This document shows positions 54,739 through 63,951 of a stretch of 64,000 nt of DNA, piece by piece. The first letter of the stretch is position 1; each line of letters begins with the position of its first letter. Source of the DNA: Prauserella rugosa. Its GTDB lineage: Bacteria; Actinomycetota; Actinomycetes; Mycobacteriales; Pseudonocardiaceae. The translations under genes and the position numbers were made by a program. The stretch is from assembly GCF_000719975.1 (NCBI RefSeq), contig NZ_JOIJ01000005.1:248001-312000 (forward strand), read 5' to 3'. The notes under the pieces were generated by a model, which saw only the letters and a list, made by a program, of their open reading frames with translations, ran no database searches and was not told the origin of the DNA.

Positions 54739-55272
54739 TTGATCTCCGAACCGGAACGCCCGCGCGATCGGCAGTGGGTTGGGGTGGCGCGGCTCCTTGT
54801 GGGAGCAGTCGTGGTGGGCGGTCTCTTCGAGTACCTGGGGATTCCGGCGGGGATGCTCCTCGGCAGCGCGATCGGCGCGGCCCTGGTCAATCAGCCCGGT
54901 ATGCCGCGCATGCGTCCGGTGGCCTTCCCCCGTGCGCTGCGCCAGACGGGTCTCGTCGCCATCGGTGTGGTGAGCGGGGTGATGCTCACCGTGGACTCTC
55001 TGGCGAGTACCGCTGCCGTCGCGCTACCCGTGGCGGGGGCCTATCTCGCCCTGGGCGTCGTCAATCTGGTCTTCATCACGCTGCTGATGTCTCGCTACAG
55101 CGTCGATCCCGCCACGGCCGTGCTGACTGTCACTCCCGGTGGGCTGAGCGAGGTCAGCTCGCTGGCCATCGACAAGGGCGCCCGGCTCGGGGTCGTGCTC
55201 ACCGTCCACGCGGTGCGTCTGTTCGCCCTCGTCTTCCTGGTGCTCCCGGTCCTGCTGGCGGTGCTCACCTGA
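54739..55272 (+). CDS. AbrB-type membrane protein, N-terminal half (split gene)
   Basis: A 177-residue protein of about five helices matching the first repeat of the AbrB (membrane, TIGR03082-type) family, with the repeat motif LPVAGAYLALGVVNLVF and TPGGLSEVSSLAIDKGA. Usual members carry two such repeats in one chain of about 350 residues; here the second is a separate gene overlapping by one base (TGATG). The TTG at 54739 follows AGGGGAGAG; the ATG at 54670 would lie inside the operator region. Role unknown, perhaps transport of a carboxylate. Confidence 0.75.
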   Translation: MISEPERPRDRQWVGVARLLVGAVVVGGLFEYLGIPAGMLLGSAIGAALVNQPGMPRMRPVAFPRALRQTGLVAIGVVSGVMLTVDSLASTAAVALPVAGAYLALGVVNLVFITLLMSRYSVDPATAVLTVTPGGLSEVSSLAIDKGARLGVVLTVHAVRLFALVFLVLPVLLAVLT

Positions 55273-55811
55273 TGGGGCTGGTTTCCCTGCTCGCCGTCTT
55301 GGCCGGTTCACTGGGAGCGGCGCTGGCCTTCCGCTGGGCTCGCGTTCCGCTGTGGGCGCTGACCGGAGGGCTCGTCGGTGCGGCCGCCGTCAACCTGGGC
55401 CTGGGTCTGGAGGTGGAGGCCCCCAACCTGCTCGTGTTGGGGGCGAAACTCCTGATCGGCACCGCCATCGGGGCCAGTCTGAGTCCCGACGTCTTCCGCC
55501 AGTTCATGCGCTTCTTCGGACCGGGGGTGCTGGCTGTGACCACCGTTCTCGCGGTCGGAGTCCTCTTCGGCTGGGGCTTCGCCGCGTGGGGTCTGATGGA
55601 GCCGGGGGAGTCCATGTTCGGGCTGGTGCCGGGTGGCGTCGGGGAGATGGTGGCAACTGCGGCGTCTCTGGGGCTCGACGGTGCCGTGGTCACCGGCGCC
55701 CATATGGTCCGGCTGTTCACCGTCGTGCTGAGTCTCCCCTTGATCCTCCGGGCTGCCGAGGCCATCCACCGGCGACGGATCGCCGGCACGGGCAGCGATC
55801 AGGCGGAGTGA
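55272..55811 (+). CDS. AbrB-type membrane protein, C-terminal half (split gene)
   Basis: A 179-residue protein of about five helices, the second repeat of the AbrB family. VPGGVGEMVATAASLGLDGA aligns with TPGGLSEVSSLAIDKGARLG of the first half. Translation is coupled to that gene. The stop overlaps the 3' end of the convergent LysR gene by 13 bp. Both halves look intact, so a working heterodimer is more likely than a broken gene. Confidence 0.75.
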   Translation: MGLVSLLAVLAGSLGAALAFRWARVPLWALTGGLVGAAAVNLGLGLEVEAPNLLVLGAKLLIGTAIGASLSPDVFRQFMRFFGPGVLAVTTVLAVGVLFGWGFAAWGLMEPGESMFGLVPGGVGEMVATAASLGLDGAVVTGAHMVRLFTVVLSLPLILRAAEAIHRRRIAGTGSDQAE

Positions 55812-56764
55812 GGCCCGGTCCTCGCGCCTGGGGACGAACGCGTCTCTGATGGGACAGAAGGCGTGAAGTCCTGCCGGACCAGTTCCATCAGCACCGAGCG
55901 GAAGGCCACCTCGGCCGGGGAATAGACGCGCTCCTCCCGTTGGGCGAGCAGCACATTGCGTACCGGGGCTTCGTCCCCCAGCGCCAACACCCGGATGTCC
56001 GGGTGTTGGATCGCGATGGCGCTGCGCGGGGCCATCGCCACTCCGATTCCCACGCTCACCATCGCTTGAGCTTCCTGGTAGTTGTTGGCGTAGAGAGCGA
56101 TCGACGGCCGGAAGCCCGCCTTCTCCGCCGCCCGCTCCAGGACCTCCACCACGGGGTGGCGGTTGGCGCGCACGATCCACGACTCGTCGCGCAGCTGTGC
56201 GAGGTTGATCTGGTCCTGGTCGGCCAAGGGATGGCGCTTCGAAACCAGGATCACGGAGTCCTCCCGAAACAGCTCCTGAAGACGCAGTCCTTCGATGTTG
56301 ATCGGCTGCCACGGGTACTCCCACAGGAAGCACAGGTGGGAACGCCCCCGTTCGAGATCTTCCAGGAGTTCGTCGAAGCGTCCGCTGGAGACCGTGAGAT
56401 CGATGGCCGGATAGCGCGACTTGAACGTCTCCAGCACCCGCGGCAGGAACGAGGCGGCCATCGTGGGAAAGGCCCCCACGATCAGCGAGCCTCGGTTGCC
56501 TTCGGCCAGATCGCGAAGGTCCGCTGCTGCCGCATCCAGTTGCCGTAGCACCTTGCGTGCGTGACTGACGAGGATGTGCCCCGCATCGGTGGGGATGATG
56601 CCGCGAGGGCGACGGCGTACCAGCGGGTGCCCGGCCTCTCGCTCGAGCTTCTTGAGCTGTTGGGACACCGCGGAAGGGGTGTAGCCGAGCTCGTCGGCAG
56701 CCGCGGTGATGGAGCCGGTCTCTGCAACACGCACGAGAACTTCGAGCCGTTGTGGGTTCAGCAT
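55799..56764 (-). CDS. LysR family regulator of the prpF-tct genes
   Basis: A 321-residue regulator: an N-terminal helix-turn-helix (GSITAAADELGYTPSAVSQQLKKLE) and a substrate-binding domain (about 90-300). The start at 56764 begins with the usual MLNPQRLEVLVRVAETGS. It is divergent from prpF and the transporter genes, the normal place for a LysR activator responding to the transported acid. Confidence 0.9.
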   Translation of the reverse strand: MLNPQRLEVLVRVAETGSITAAADELGYTPSAVSQQLKKLEREAGHPLVRRRPRGIIPTDAGHILVSHARKVLRQLDAAAADLRDLAEGNRGSLIVGAFPTMAASFLPRVLETFKSRYPAIDLTVSSGRFDELLEDLERGRSHLCFLWEYPWQPINIEGLRLQELFREDSVILVSKRHPLADQDQINLAQLRDESWIVRANRHPVVEVLERAAEKAGFRPSIALYANNYQEAQAMVSVGIGVAMAPRSAIAIQHPDIRVLALGDEAPVRNVLLAQREERVYSPAEVAFRSVLMELVRQDFTPSVPSETRSSPGARTGPHSA

Positions 56765-56769
56765 GACAC

Positions 56770-56783
56770 TCCACTTAAGTGGA
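56770..56783. promoter_or_regulatory. TCCACTTAAGTGGA palindrome before the LysR gene
   Basis: A perfect 14-bp palindrome ends 6 bp before the LysR ATG. A second CTTAAG-centred palindrome, GCTTAAGC, lies at 56898-56905 nearer prpF. Both are candidates for LysR binding in the A/T-rich spacer of 224 bp. Confidence 0.6.
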
Positions 56784-56988
56784 CATTCACGGAGCTTCCC
56801 CTTTTGTAAATCTGCTTTATCTGACTGCTCAGAGGCTATGTGCAGGGTCCGAGCGGACGCAAGGAACGTGGACTTCACCACTGCCGGGTGAAGCATCGCT
56901 TAAGCATCCATCAAATACTCAACATTGTTTTAATTCGCGGGTCCTGTGAGGCTGTGCGGCGATACCGGACATTGTGGAAAGGCACCTG

Positions 56989-58083
56989 ATGCAGATCTCG
57001 GCAAGCTGGGTCCGAGGGGGGACCAGCAAATGTTGGGTGTTCGAGAAGGAGCACATCGAAAGAACCGGTTTGTCGGCCGATGAGCTGCTCCCGCGCGTCT
57101 ACGGAAGTCCGGACCTACGGCAGATCGACGGAGTCGGAGGGGCCACGTCGACCACGAGCAAGGCGGTGATCCTTGAACCGTCCGCCGATGACGACCTCGA
57201 CGTGGTGTACACGTTCGCCCAGGTCGGCATCGAGGAGTTCAAGGTGGACTGGGGCAGCAACTGCGGAAACTGCTCGGCTACCGCGGGTCTGTACGCACTG
57301 GAGCGTGGCTGGGTACAGCCCGCCGAGGATGTGACATACGTCCGGACGTTCAACACCAACAGTGGTCAGAAAGTGGTTCAGCGGATCCCTACCCCGGGGG
57401 GCGCCCTGCCCGCCGAACCGAGCGCCATCATCCCCGGCACGGTCTACCCCGGCCACGAGGTCGGTCTGGGCTTCGTCGAACCGGGAGGGAAGACCACCGG
57501 CAAGCTTCTGCCGACCGGGGCCGGCACTGATGTGCTCACCGTCGATGGCGTCGACTACCCCGTCTCGATCGTCGACGCGGGGGCTCCGGCCGTCATTCTG
57601 TCGCCGGAGACTGCCGGTCTCGCCGGGCTGCCGCATGCCGAGTGGGCCGGGACGGCGATCACCGAGAAACTCTCCGTGCTGGACAAGATCCGCCGAGCCG
57701 GTGCCGTCGCCATGGGGCTTGCTCTCACCCCGGAAGCGGCCGAGCGCGCTGTCCCCAAGCTCGGAATCGCAGGCCCTGCCGAGGATGCGGACGCCGATAT
57801 CGAGGTCCTGATGCTCTCGATGGGGAAGCCCCACCCGGCCATGCCCATCACCGGCAGCGTGGCAATGACGATGGCGGCCTTCACCGAAGGAACGTTCCTC
57901 CACCGGGCAGCGATGTTGGGCCGTACGAACGGAAAACTGCGCTTTCGTACCCCGGCCGGGATCATCGTCACCTTTGCCGACGACTTCGGCGGCGAGCTCG
58001 TCGTCGGTGCCGACCGCACCGCCCGCACCCTGGCCGACGCCACTCTGTACATTCCCGACCCCCCGCTGGAGCACGTCGCGTAG
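56989..58083 (+). CDS. prpF: PrpF family 4-oxalomesaconate/aconitate-type isomerase
   Basis: A 364-residue two-domain isomerase of the PrpF family. The catalytic pair is K58 (TSTTSKAVI) and C92 (SNCGNCSATAG), spaced 34 apart as in PrpF (K73, C107 in the Shewanella enzyme, from memory). PrpF moves the double bond or changes cis/trans geometry of 2-methylaconitate or trans-aconitate. With no prpC, prpD or acnD nearby, methylcitrate breakdown is unlikely; trans- to cis-aconitate conversion fits better. The ATG at 56989 follows GGAAAGG by 6; GTG 56974 is the alternative. Confidence 0.85.
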   Translation: MQISASWVRGGTSKCWVFEKEHIERTGLSADELLPRVYGSPDLRQIDGVGGATSTTSKAVILEPSADDDLDVVYTFAQVGIEEFKVDWGSNCGNCSATAGLYALERGWVQPAEDVTYVRTFNTNSGQKVVQRIPTPGGALPAEPSAIIPGTVYPGHEVGLGFVEPGGKTTGKLLPTGAGTDVLTVDGVDYPVSIVDAGAPAVILSPETAGLAGLPHAEWAGTAITEKLSVLDKIRRAGAVAMGLALTPEAAERAVPKLGIAGPAEDADADIEVLMLSMGKPHPAMPITGSVAMTMAAFTEGTFLHRAAMLGRTNGKLRFRTPAGIIVTFADDFGGELVVGADRTARTLADATLYIPDPPLEHVA

Positions 58084-58120
58084 GTGCGGCGTACTTCGCT
58101 GATACGAACCAGGAGATGCA

Positions 58121-59221
58121 ATGGTGCATCCGATCTCCCGACGGAACTTCCTCATCGGTGGCGCACTCGGCGTCGCCGCGGCCGGCCTCGCCGGATGCGC
58201 CCCGCCGCAGGCCGCTTTCAAGGCTTCTGGGCCCGGGGTAGTGGATGTCGTCATTCCCTACGCCGCCGGTGGTGGAACGGACACGTGGGCTCGCTTCGTC
58301 ACCCCGTACTTCGCCGAACTGCAGAAGAACGTCTCCCGGTACCAGTTCGAGAACATCGCCGGCGGTGAATCCGTCACGGGCACCAATGCCTATGTCGAGG
58401 CGGGGGTGAACGACGGCCGGCACATCCTCGTCAGCTCCGGAACCACGTACCTGCAGGGGATGTTGGAGCACGGGAACGTCGAGTTCGACTTCCGGAAGAT
58501 GGTGCCGCTGGTGCTGCACGGCACAGGAGGGATCCTCTACTCCAACGCCGCCAGCGGTATCCGCTCCATGGAAGACCTCCTCGAAGCAGGCAGCCGTGTC
58601 AAGATCGGCGGAATCTCAGCCTCCGGCCTGGACCTCGTCCCGCTGCTGGCACTCGAGGTCCTGGGCGCCACGGTCACCGGAGTCTTCGGGTTCGAGGGCA
58701 GAGGACCGTCGCGCCTGGCACTGGAACGCGGCGAGACCGACATCGACTTCCAGACCACCTCCACCTGGCTGGGTCCGCTCTCGTCGATGGCCGAGTCCGG
58801 CGACATCCACCCGTTGTTCTCGGTGGGTGTGCTCAAGGACGGCAAGGTCGTCCGTGACCCGAACATGCCGGATGTGCCGACCCTCGAGGAGATCTACCGC
58901 GATCTCCACGGTGAGGCTCCCAGCGGTCTGGCCTATGAGGCCTATCAATCCTTCGTCACCCCGGCGTTCTATTACCAGAAGGGATTCTGGTCGAACGCGG
59001 GAACGAGCGACGAGCTCGTCGACGCATATGCGGAGATGGTCGGGAAGCTCAACCGGAACCAGAAGTTCCTGGACGAGGCGGCAGGAGCCCTGGGTGGCTA
59101 CGAACTGCAGCCGGGCCATGGCAACGCCGAGATCTTCCGCAAGGCACTGGACATCAGGCCGGCAGCTCTCCGCCATGCCAAGAGGTTCCTCACCAACGAG
59201 TACGGAGCGGTCCTGGGCTGA
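58121..59221 (+). CDS. tctC: Tripartite tricarboxylate transporter binding lipoprotein (TctC-like)
   Basis: A 366-residue substrate-binding protein of the TctC/BugT family. A twin-arginine signal (SRRNFLIGGALG) and lipobox LAGC show Tat export and lipid anchoring. The mature protein has the family's VIPYAAGGGTDTWARF loop that grips a carboxylate. AGGAG lies 7 bases before the ATG. It follows prpF by 38 bp in the same operon as the membrane component. Confidence 0.88.
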   Translation: MVHPISRRNFLIGGALGVAAAGLAGCAPPQAAFKASGPGVVDVVIPYAAGGGTDTWARFVTPYFAELQKNVSRYQFENIAGGESVTGTNAYVEAGVNDGRHILVSSGTTYLQGMLEHGNVEFDFRKMVPLVLHGTGGILYSNAASGIRSMEDLLEAGSRVKIGGISASGLDLVPLLALEVLGATVTGVFGFEGRGPSRLALERGETDIDFQTTSTWLGPLSSMAESGDIHPLFSVGVLKDGKVVRDPNMPDVPTLEEIYRDLHGEAPSGLAYEAYQSFVTPAFYYQKGFWSNAGTSDELVDAYAEMVGKLNRNQKFLDEAAGALGGYELQPGHGNAEIFRKALDIRPAALRHAKRFLTNEYGAVLG

Positions 59222-59315
59222 GCCCGCTGCCGCGCACCGATCACGCGGCTGCTCGACCGCTCGTCATTCGTACCAGCTGTCACGCCGCAACCCGTTAGTA
59301 CTTTAAGGACAACAG

Positions 59316-61298
59316 ATGTTAGAGGCAGCCACTGCGGCCTTGTCCAGCTTCGCCGATCCGGCGATGCTGCTGTACCTGGTCGTCGGCGTCGTCGTCGGAC
59401 TGGTCATCGGCGTCATTCCCGGCCTGGGGGGTACGGGAGCCGTCGCGGTCCTGATGCCCTTCGTGTTCGTGCTCGAGCCGAACCAGGCGATCGCCATGAT
59501 CATCGGTGCCGTCGCGGTGGTGCACACGTCCGACGTCATCACATCGGTGGTGCTGGGCATCCCCGGTTCCGCGTCGGCGGCGGTGTTCCTGCTGGACGGC
59601 CACACGATGGCCAAGGAGGGCGAGGGCGGCCGCGCGCTCTCGGCCAGCTTCATCGCATCCACAATCGGCGGCATCATCGGCATCATCGGACTCACCCTGG
59701 TCGTCCCCGTGGCGCAGCCGGTGGTCACGGCATTCGGATCTCCCGAGATCTTCATGCTGATCGTGCTGGGCATCTTCCTCACCGCCATGTTGTCCAAGGG
59801 CAACGTCGTCAAGGGACTGGTGGTCGCCGCCTTCGGCATGCTCCTGGGCATCGTGGGAATGTCCCCGATCTCGGCGGAATACCGCTACACCTTCGGCTCG
59901 GAGTATCTGACCGAGGGCATCGGCCTGGTCGCGGCCGCACTGGGGATCTTCGGCGTCGCCGAGATCATCCAGCTGGTCGCCAAGCGCAGCTCGGTCGCGG
60001 ACCGGAACGTCAGCCTCGGCAAGGGCTGGGGCCGGGGCGCCCGCGACGTCGTCAAGTACAAGGGCGACGTGCTCCGTGGGTCGGGCGTCGGTGTCGGCGT
60101 CGGTATCCTGCCCGGCGTCGGAGCGACGGCCGGGGCGTGGCTGGCCTACGGGCAGGCCCAGGCGATCGGAAGCCGCCGCAAGGGCGCGCGTTTCGGCCAG
60201 GGCGACCCCCGTGGGGTCATCGCTCCTTCGGCGGCGAGCAACAGTATCGAGTCCGGTGGTCTGATCCCGACCCTGCTGTTCGGCGTGCCCGGCGCCGCGC
60301 CCTTCGCGCTGCTGCTCGGCGTGCTGCTGATGTTCGGCATCCAGCCGGGGCCCGACCTGATCGAACAGGACCTCGACCTCGTCTACTTCATCGTCTGGTC
60401 CTTCGCCATCGCGTCGCTCATCGGGGCGGTCCTCGCGTTCTTCATGGCCCGGCCGCTCGCCCGGCTCAGCTTCGTCAGCTTCCCGGTGCTGGCCGCCGCC
60501 CTGATCCCGCTGCTGTTCATGAGCGGGTTCCAGGAGCCGCTGAACCTGGGCGTCTTCTACACCATGTTGCTCCTGGGCATCATCGGCTGGCTCTGCAAGG
60601 TCTGCGACATTCCGCGGGCCCCGTTCCTGATCGCCTACGTGCTCGCGATCCCGTTGGAGCGGTACTACTACATCACCGTGTCGGCCTTCGAACCCACGGA
60701 ATGGATGACCCGGCCGTTCGTCGTGATCGTCGCGCTGTTGCTCGTCGTCACCGTCTGTGTGGTGGCCTACCGCAACATCAAGGCCAAGAAGTCGTCGTCG
60801 GACGAGGACGAGGACGAGGACCCGGCGGCCACCACCAATGAGGACGGCATCCATGTCCCGCCCTTCGTGGGCGTGGCCGTGACCGTCGGTGCGCTGTTGT
60901 TCTTCGTCGCCGCCTTCATCCTGGCGGCCGACTTCACGCCGAACGCCCAACTCTTCCCGTATGCGGCCAGCATCCTGGGCCTCGGACTCGGCGCGATAGC
61001 GCTCGTCAACGACATCCGGCAGATGCGCAGGGAGGGCGGTCCCGGGCGGATCGAAGGAGCGTTCAAGGCCCAGCTGCGAGTCGTCGGAATCTCGATTCTG
61101 TGGCTGTTGGCCTTCGTGTGGCTGGTGTTCCTGGTCGGCATGTACGTCGGCACGGCCGTGTTCGCGCTGGCCTTCCTCCTCGTGGTGGCTCGGATGAAGC
61201 CGTATCTCGCGGTGATCTATGTGGCCGCGATCGTCGGGGCGCTCTATGTCCTGGAGGAGTTTGCCGAGCTGATGGCCCCGGTCGGCTGGCTCATGTAG
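59316..61298 (+). CDS. tctAB: TctA-TctB fusion, membrane component of the tripartite tricarboxylate transporter
   Basis: A 660-residue membrane protein. Residues about 1-490 are TctA, with the motifs GLVIGVIPGLGGTGAVAV and GVGVGILPGVGATAGAWL and about 11-12 helices. An acidic linker (SSDEDEDEDPAATTNEDG, about 493-512) leads to a TctB domain of four helices (about 515-660). TctA and TctB are usually separate genes; the fusion fixes their ratio. AAGGAC precedes the ATG. Transport is driven by ion gradient and needs TctC. Confidence 0.9.
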   Translation: MLEAATAALSSFADPAMLLYLVVGVVVGLVIGVIPGLGGTGAVAVLMPFVFVLEPNQAIAMIIGAVAVVHTSDVITSVVLGIPGSASAAVFLLDGHTMAKEGEGGRALSASFIASTIGGIIGIIGLTLVVPVAQPVVTAFGSPEIFMLIVLGIFLTAMLSKGNVVKGLVVAAFGMLLGIVGMSPISAEYRYTFGSEYLTEGIGLVAAALGIFGVAEIIQLVAKRSSVADRNVSLGKGWGRGARDVVKYKGDVLRGSGVGVGVGILPGVGATAGAWLAYGQAQAIGSRRKGARFGQGDPRGVIAPSAASNSIESGGLIPTLLFGVPGAAPFALLLGVLLMFGIQPGPDLIEQDLDLVYFIVWSFAIASLIGAVLAFFMARPLARLSFVSFPVLAAALIPLLFMSGFQEPLNLGVFYTMLLLGIIGWLCKVCDIPRAPFLIAYVLAIPLERYYYITVSAFEPTEWMTRPFVVIVALLLVVTVCVVAYRNIKAKKSSSDEDEDEDPAATTNEDGIHVPPFVGVAVTVGALLFFVAAFILAADFTPNAQLFPYAASILGLGLGAIALVNDIRQMRREGGPGRIEGAFKAQLRVVGISILWLLAFVWLVFLVGMYVGTAVFALAFLLVVARMKPYLAVIYVAAIVGALYVLEEFAELMAPVGWLM

Positions 61299-61335
61299 GA
61301 AAGGCCGCCGGAGTCCTGTGTGGACTCGCGGTATC

Positions 61336-61361
61336 GGGGGCCGCCCGCGCGGGCGGCCCCC
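61336..61361. terminator. Terminator between tctAB and fumC
   Basis: GGGGGCCGCCC (61336-61346) and GGGCGGCCCCC (61351-61361) pair perfectly around GCGC, between the two convergent stop codons. Confidence 0.85.
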
Positions 61362-61368
61362 GGCCGGT

Positions 61369-62766
61369 TCACTTCCCGCCGCGGGCCATGCGCAGCACGT
61401 CGAGGGCCTCGTCGAGCTGCGCCTCGGTGAGTTTGCCCTGCTCGATGTAGCCACGCTCCACGACGACCTGCCGGATCGTCTTGAGCTCGGCCAGCGCCTG
61501 CTTCGCGACGGCCGCCGCCTCCTCGTAGCCGATGTAGGCGTTGAGCGGCGTCACGATCGACGGCGAACCCTCGGCGTAGGCCTGCGTGCGTTCGGTGTTG
61601 ACGGTCACGCCCGCGAACACCTTGTCCGCCAGCAGCCGCGACACCGCCGCGAGCAGCCGCGCCGACTCCAGGACGTTGCGCGCGATCACCGGCAGGTTCA
61701 CGTTGAGCTGGAAGTTGCCCTGTGAGCCGGCGAACGCGACGGCCGCGTCGTTGCCGATGACCTGCGCGACCACCTGCAGGGTCGCCTCCGGGATTACCGG
61801 GTTCACCTTGCCGGGCATGATCGACGACCCTGGCTGCAGATCGGGCAGCGCCAGTTCGGACAGGCCGGTGCGCGGACCCGAACCGAGCCAACGCAGGTCG
61901 TTCGCGATCTTGTTCAGCGACACGGCGACGGTGCGCAGGTGACCCGAGGTCTCGACCACGCCGTCCTGGGACGCCTGCGCCTCGAAGTGGTCGCGGGCCT
62001 CCACGAGGGGAAGGTCGGTGACCTTCGCCAGCTCGTCGGCGACGGCGGAACCGAAACCGTCCGGTGCGTTGAGACCCGAGCCGACGGCCGTGCCACCGAT
62101 GGGCAGTTCACCGAGCCGCGGCAGGCCGCTGCGCAGCCGCTCGATGCCGAACCGCACCTGTGCCGCCCAGGCGCCGGCCTCCTGGCCGAGCGTGATCGGC
62201 ACGGCGTCCATCAGGTGGGTGCGGCCGGACTTGACGACGTCGGCCCACTCGGCCGCCCGCTGCTCGATGGTGGTGGCCAGGTGCTCGAGCGCGGGGATCA
62301 CGTCGGTCAGCACCGCTTCGGTTGCGGCGACGTGGATCGTCGTGGGGAACGTGTCGTTCGACGACTGCGAGGCGTTGACGTGGTCGTTGGGATGCACGTC
62401 GCGGCCCAGCGCGCGCGAGGCCAGCGTGGCGATGACCTCGTTGGCGTTCATGTTCGACGACGTGCCCGAGCCGGTCTGGAACACGTCGATGGGGAAGTGC
62501 TCGTCGTGCTTGCCCTCGGCGACCTCGTCGGCCGCGCTCGCGATCGCCGCGGCCAGGTCCGCCTCCAGCACGCCGAGCCGGGCGTTCACGCGCGCGGCGG
62601 CCGCCTTCAGCAGGCCGAGCGCGCGAATCTGAGCCCGTTCGAGCGTCCTGCCGGAGATGGGGAAGTTCTCCACGGCGCGCTGCGTCTGCGCGCGGTACAG
62701 GGCGTCGGCGGGGACCCGCACCTCGCCCATCGTGTCGTGTTCGATCCGGAATTCCTGCTCTGCCAT
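61369..62766 (-). CDS. fumC: Class II fumarate hydratase
   Basis: A 465-residue enzyme converting fumarate to malate in the TCA cycle. The superfamily signature [11 protein letters not shown] is complete, with [14 protein letters not shown] and [13 protein letters not shown]. The ATG at 62766 begins the standard N-terminus ([16 protein letters not shown]). It corresponds to Rv1098c and is probably a core gene; next to the tricarboxylate island it would help draw the product through the cycle, but that may be coincidence. Confidence 0.95.
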   Translation of the reverse strand: MAEQEFRIEHDTMGEVRVPADALYRAQTQRAVENFPISGRTLERAQIRALGLLKAAAARVNARLGVLEADLAAAIASAADEVAEGKHDEHFPIDVFQTGSGTSSNMNANEVIATLASRALGRDVHPNDHVNASQSSNDTFPTTIHVAATEAVLTDVIPALEHLATTIEQRAAEWADVVKSGRTHLMDAVPITLGQEAGAWAAQVRFGIERLRSGLPRLGELPIGGTAVGSGLNAPDGFGSAVADELAKVTDLPLVEARDHFEAQASQDGVVETSGHLRTVAVSLNKIANDLRWLGSGPRTGLSELALPDLQPGSSIMPGKVNPVIPEATLQVVAQVIGNDAAVAFAGSQGNFQLNVNLPVIARNVLESARLLAAVSRLLADKVFAGVTVNTERTQAYAEGSPSIVTPLNAYIGYEEAAAVAKQALAELKTIRQVVVERGYIEQGKLTEAQLDEALDVLRMARGGK

Positions 62767-62922
62767 GTCCCCAGTCTGCTCCTGCGACGGCCGTGCGCGC
62801 CCGGTGTCCTCGCGCACGTTCGGGTGGGCGGGCCCGCGATGTTTCGACGGCCGCACAGGGGCGCCGTGGGTACTACGATCATGGGCGCGGCACCCACCAA
62901 CGGCGGAAAGGGCGGTGAGCCC

Positions 62923-63930
62923 ATGGGGACGCCTTCGGACGGTATCGACGTCGACGTGCTGATCGTCGGCGCGGGACCGACGGGCCTGTTCGCGGCCTAC
63001 TACGCCGGCTTCCGCGGGCTGTCGGCGGCGGTCGTCGACTCGTTGCCCGAGACCGGCGGTCAGGTCACCGCGATGTATCCCGAGAAGATGATCTACGACG
63101 TCGCCGGTTTCCCCGCGGTGCGTGGACGCGACCTCGTCGACGGGCTCGTGAAGCAGGCGTCGCAGTGGAACCCGCACTACCTGTTGGGACGCAAGGCCGA
63201 GACACTCACCGAGAGCGGCGACCGGTTCGTCATGACGCTCGCCGGTGGCGAGGCCGAGGAGACCGTGCGGGCGCGGGCGGTGCTGATCACCGCGGGGATC
63301 GGCGAGTTCACCCCGCGCCCGCTGCCTGCGGGGGACGGGTGGCTCGGCAACGGGATGGTCCACTTCGTACCGGTCCTCGACGAGCATGCGGGCAAGGACG
63401 TCGTGGTCGTCGGGGGTGGCGACTCGGCCTTCGACTGGGTGCTGGCGCTGCACCCGATCGCGCGCAGCGTGACGCTCGTGCACCGCAGGGCGAAGTTCCG
63501 TGCCGCGGAGTCGATCGTCAACGAGGCACGCGAGGCGGGCGTCCGCATCATCACCGACGCCGAGGTCACCGAACTGCGTGGCGACGAGCACGGGCTCGCC
63601 GACGTGACGGTGGAGATCAAGGACCCCGAGACCAAGGAGGTCCGCCAGGAGGTGCTGCCCGCCCAGACGGTCGTGGCGGCGCTGGGCTTCACCGCCGACC
63701 TCGGTCCGATCGAGAACTGGGGGCTCGAAATCCACCAGCGGTCGATCTCCGTGGACTCGACCATGGCGACGGCGCGCAAGGGCATCTACGCGGCGGGCGA
63801 CGTCGCGGCCTATCCGGGCAAGGTGAAGCTCATCGCGACCGGGTTCGGCGAGGCCGCCACGGCCGTCAACAACATCGCCGTGGAGATCGATCCCGGCGCC
63901 CACCTGTTCCCCGGCCACTCGAGCGGCTGA
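62923..63930 (+). CDS. Ferredoxin-NADP(+) reductase, thioredoxin-reductase-like (type 2)
   Basis: A 335-residue flavoprotein without the CxxC pair of thioredoxin reductase. FAD motif [19 protein letters not shown] motif [15 protein letters not shown], and the C-terminal [13 protein letters not shown] match YumC-type ferredoxin reductases. TACGAT (62874-62879) is a likely -10 box, placing the transcript start after the ATG at 62881 and supporting the ATG at 62923 with GAAAGGG upstream. Confidence 0.87.
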   Translation: MGTPSDGIDVDVLIVGAGPTGLFAAYYAGFRGLSAAVVDSLPETGGQVTAMYPEKMIYDVAGFPAVRGRDLVDGLVKQASQWNPHYLLGRKAETLTESGDRFVMTLAGGEAEETVRARAVLITAGIGEFTPRPLPAGDGWLGNGMVHFVPVLDEHAGKDVVVVGGGDSAFDWVLALHPIARSVTLVHRRAKFRAAESIVNEAREAGVRIITDAEVTELRGDEHGLADVTVEIKDPETKEVRQEVLPAQTVVAALGFTADLGPIENWGLEIHQRSISVDSTMATARKGIYAAGDVAAYPGKVKLIATGFGEAATAVNNIAVEIDPGAHLFPGHSSG

Positions 63931-63951
63931 GCCAGGACGCCGCATGGCAGG

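Noticed and set aside
59319..61454. 711-codon minus-strand frame opposite tctAB
   Set aside because: Translation is mostly H, D, Q, R and E with no family features; tctAB on the plus strand has helices and TctA motifs.
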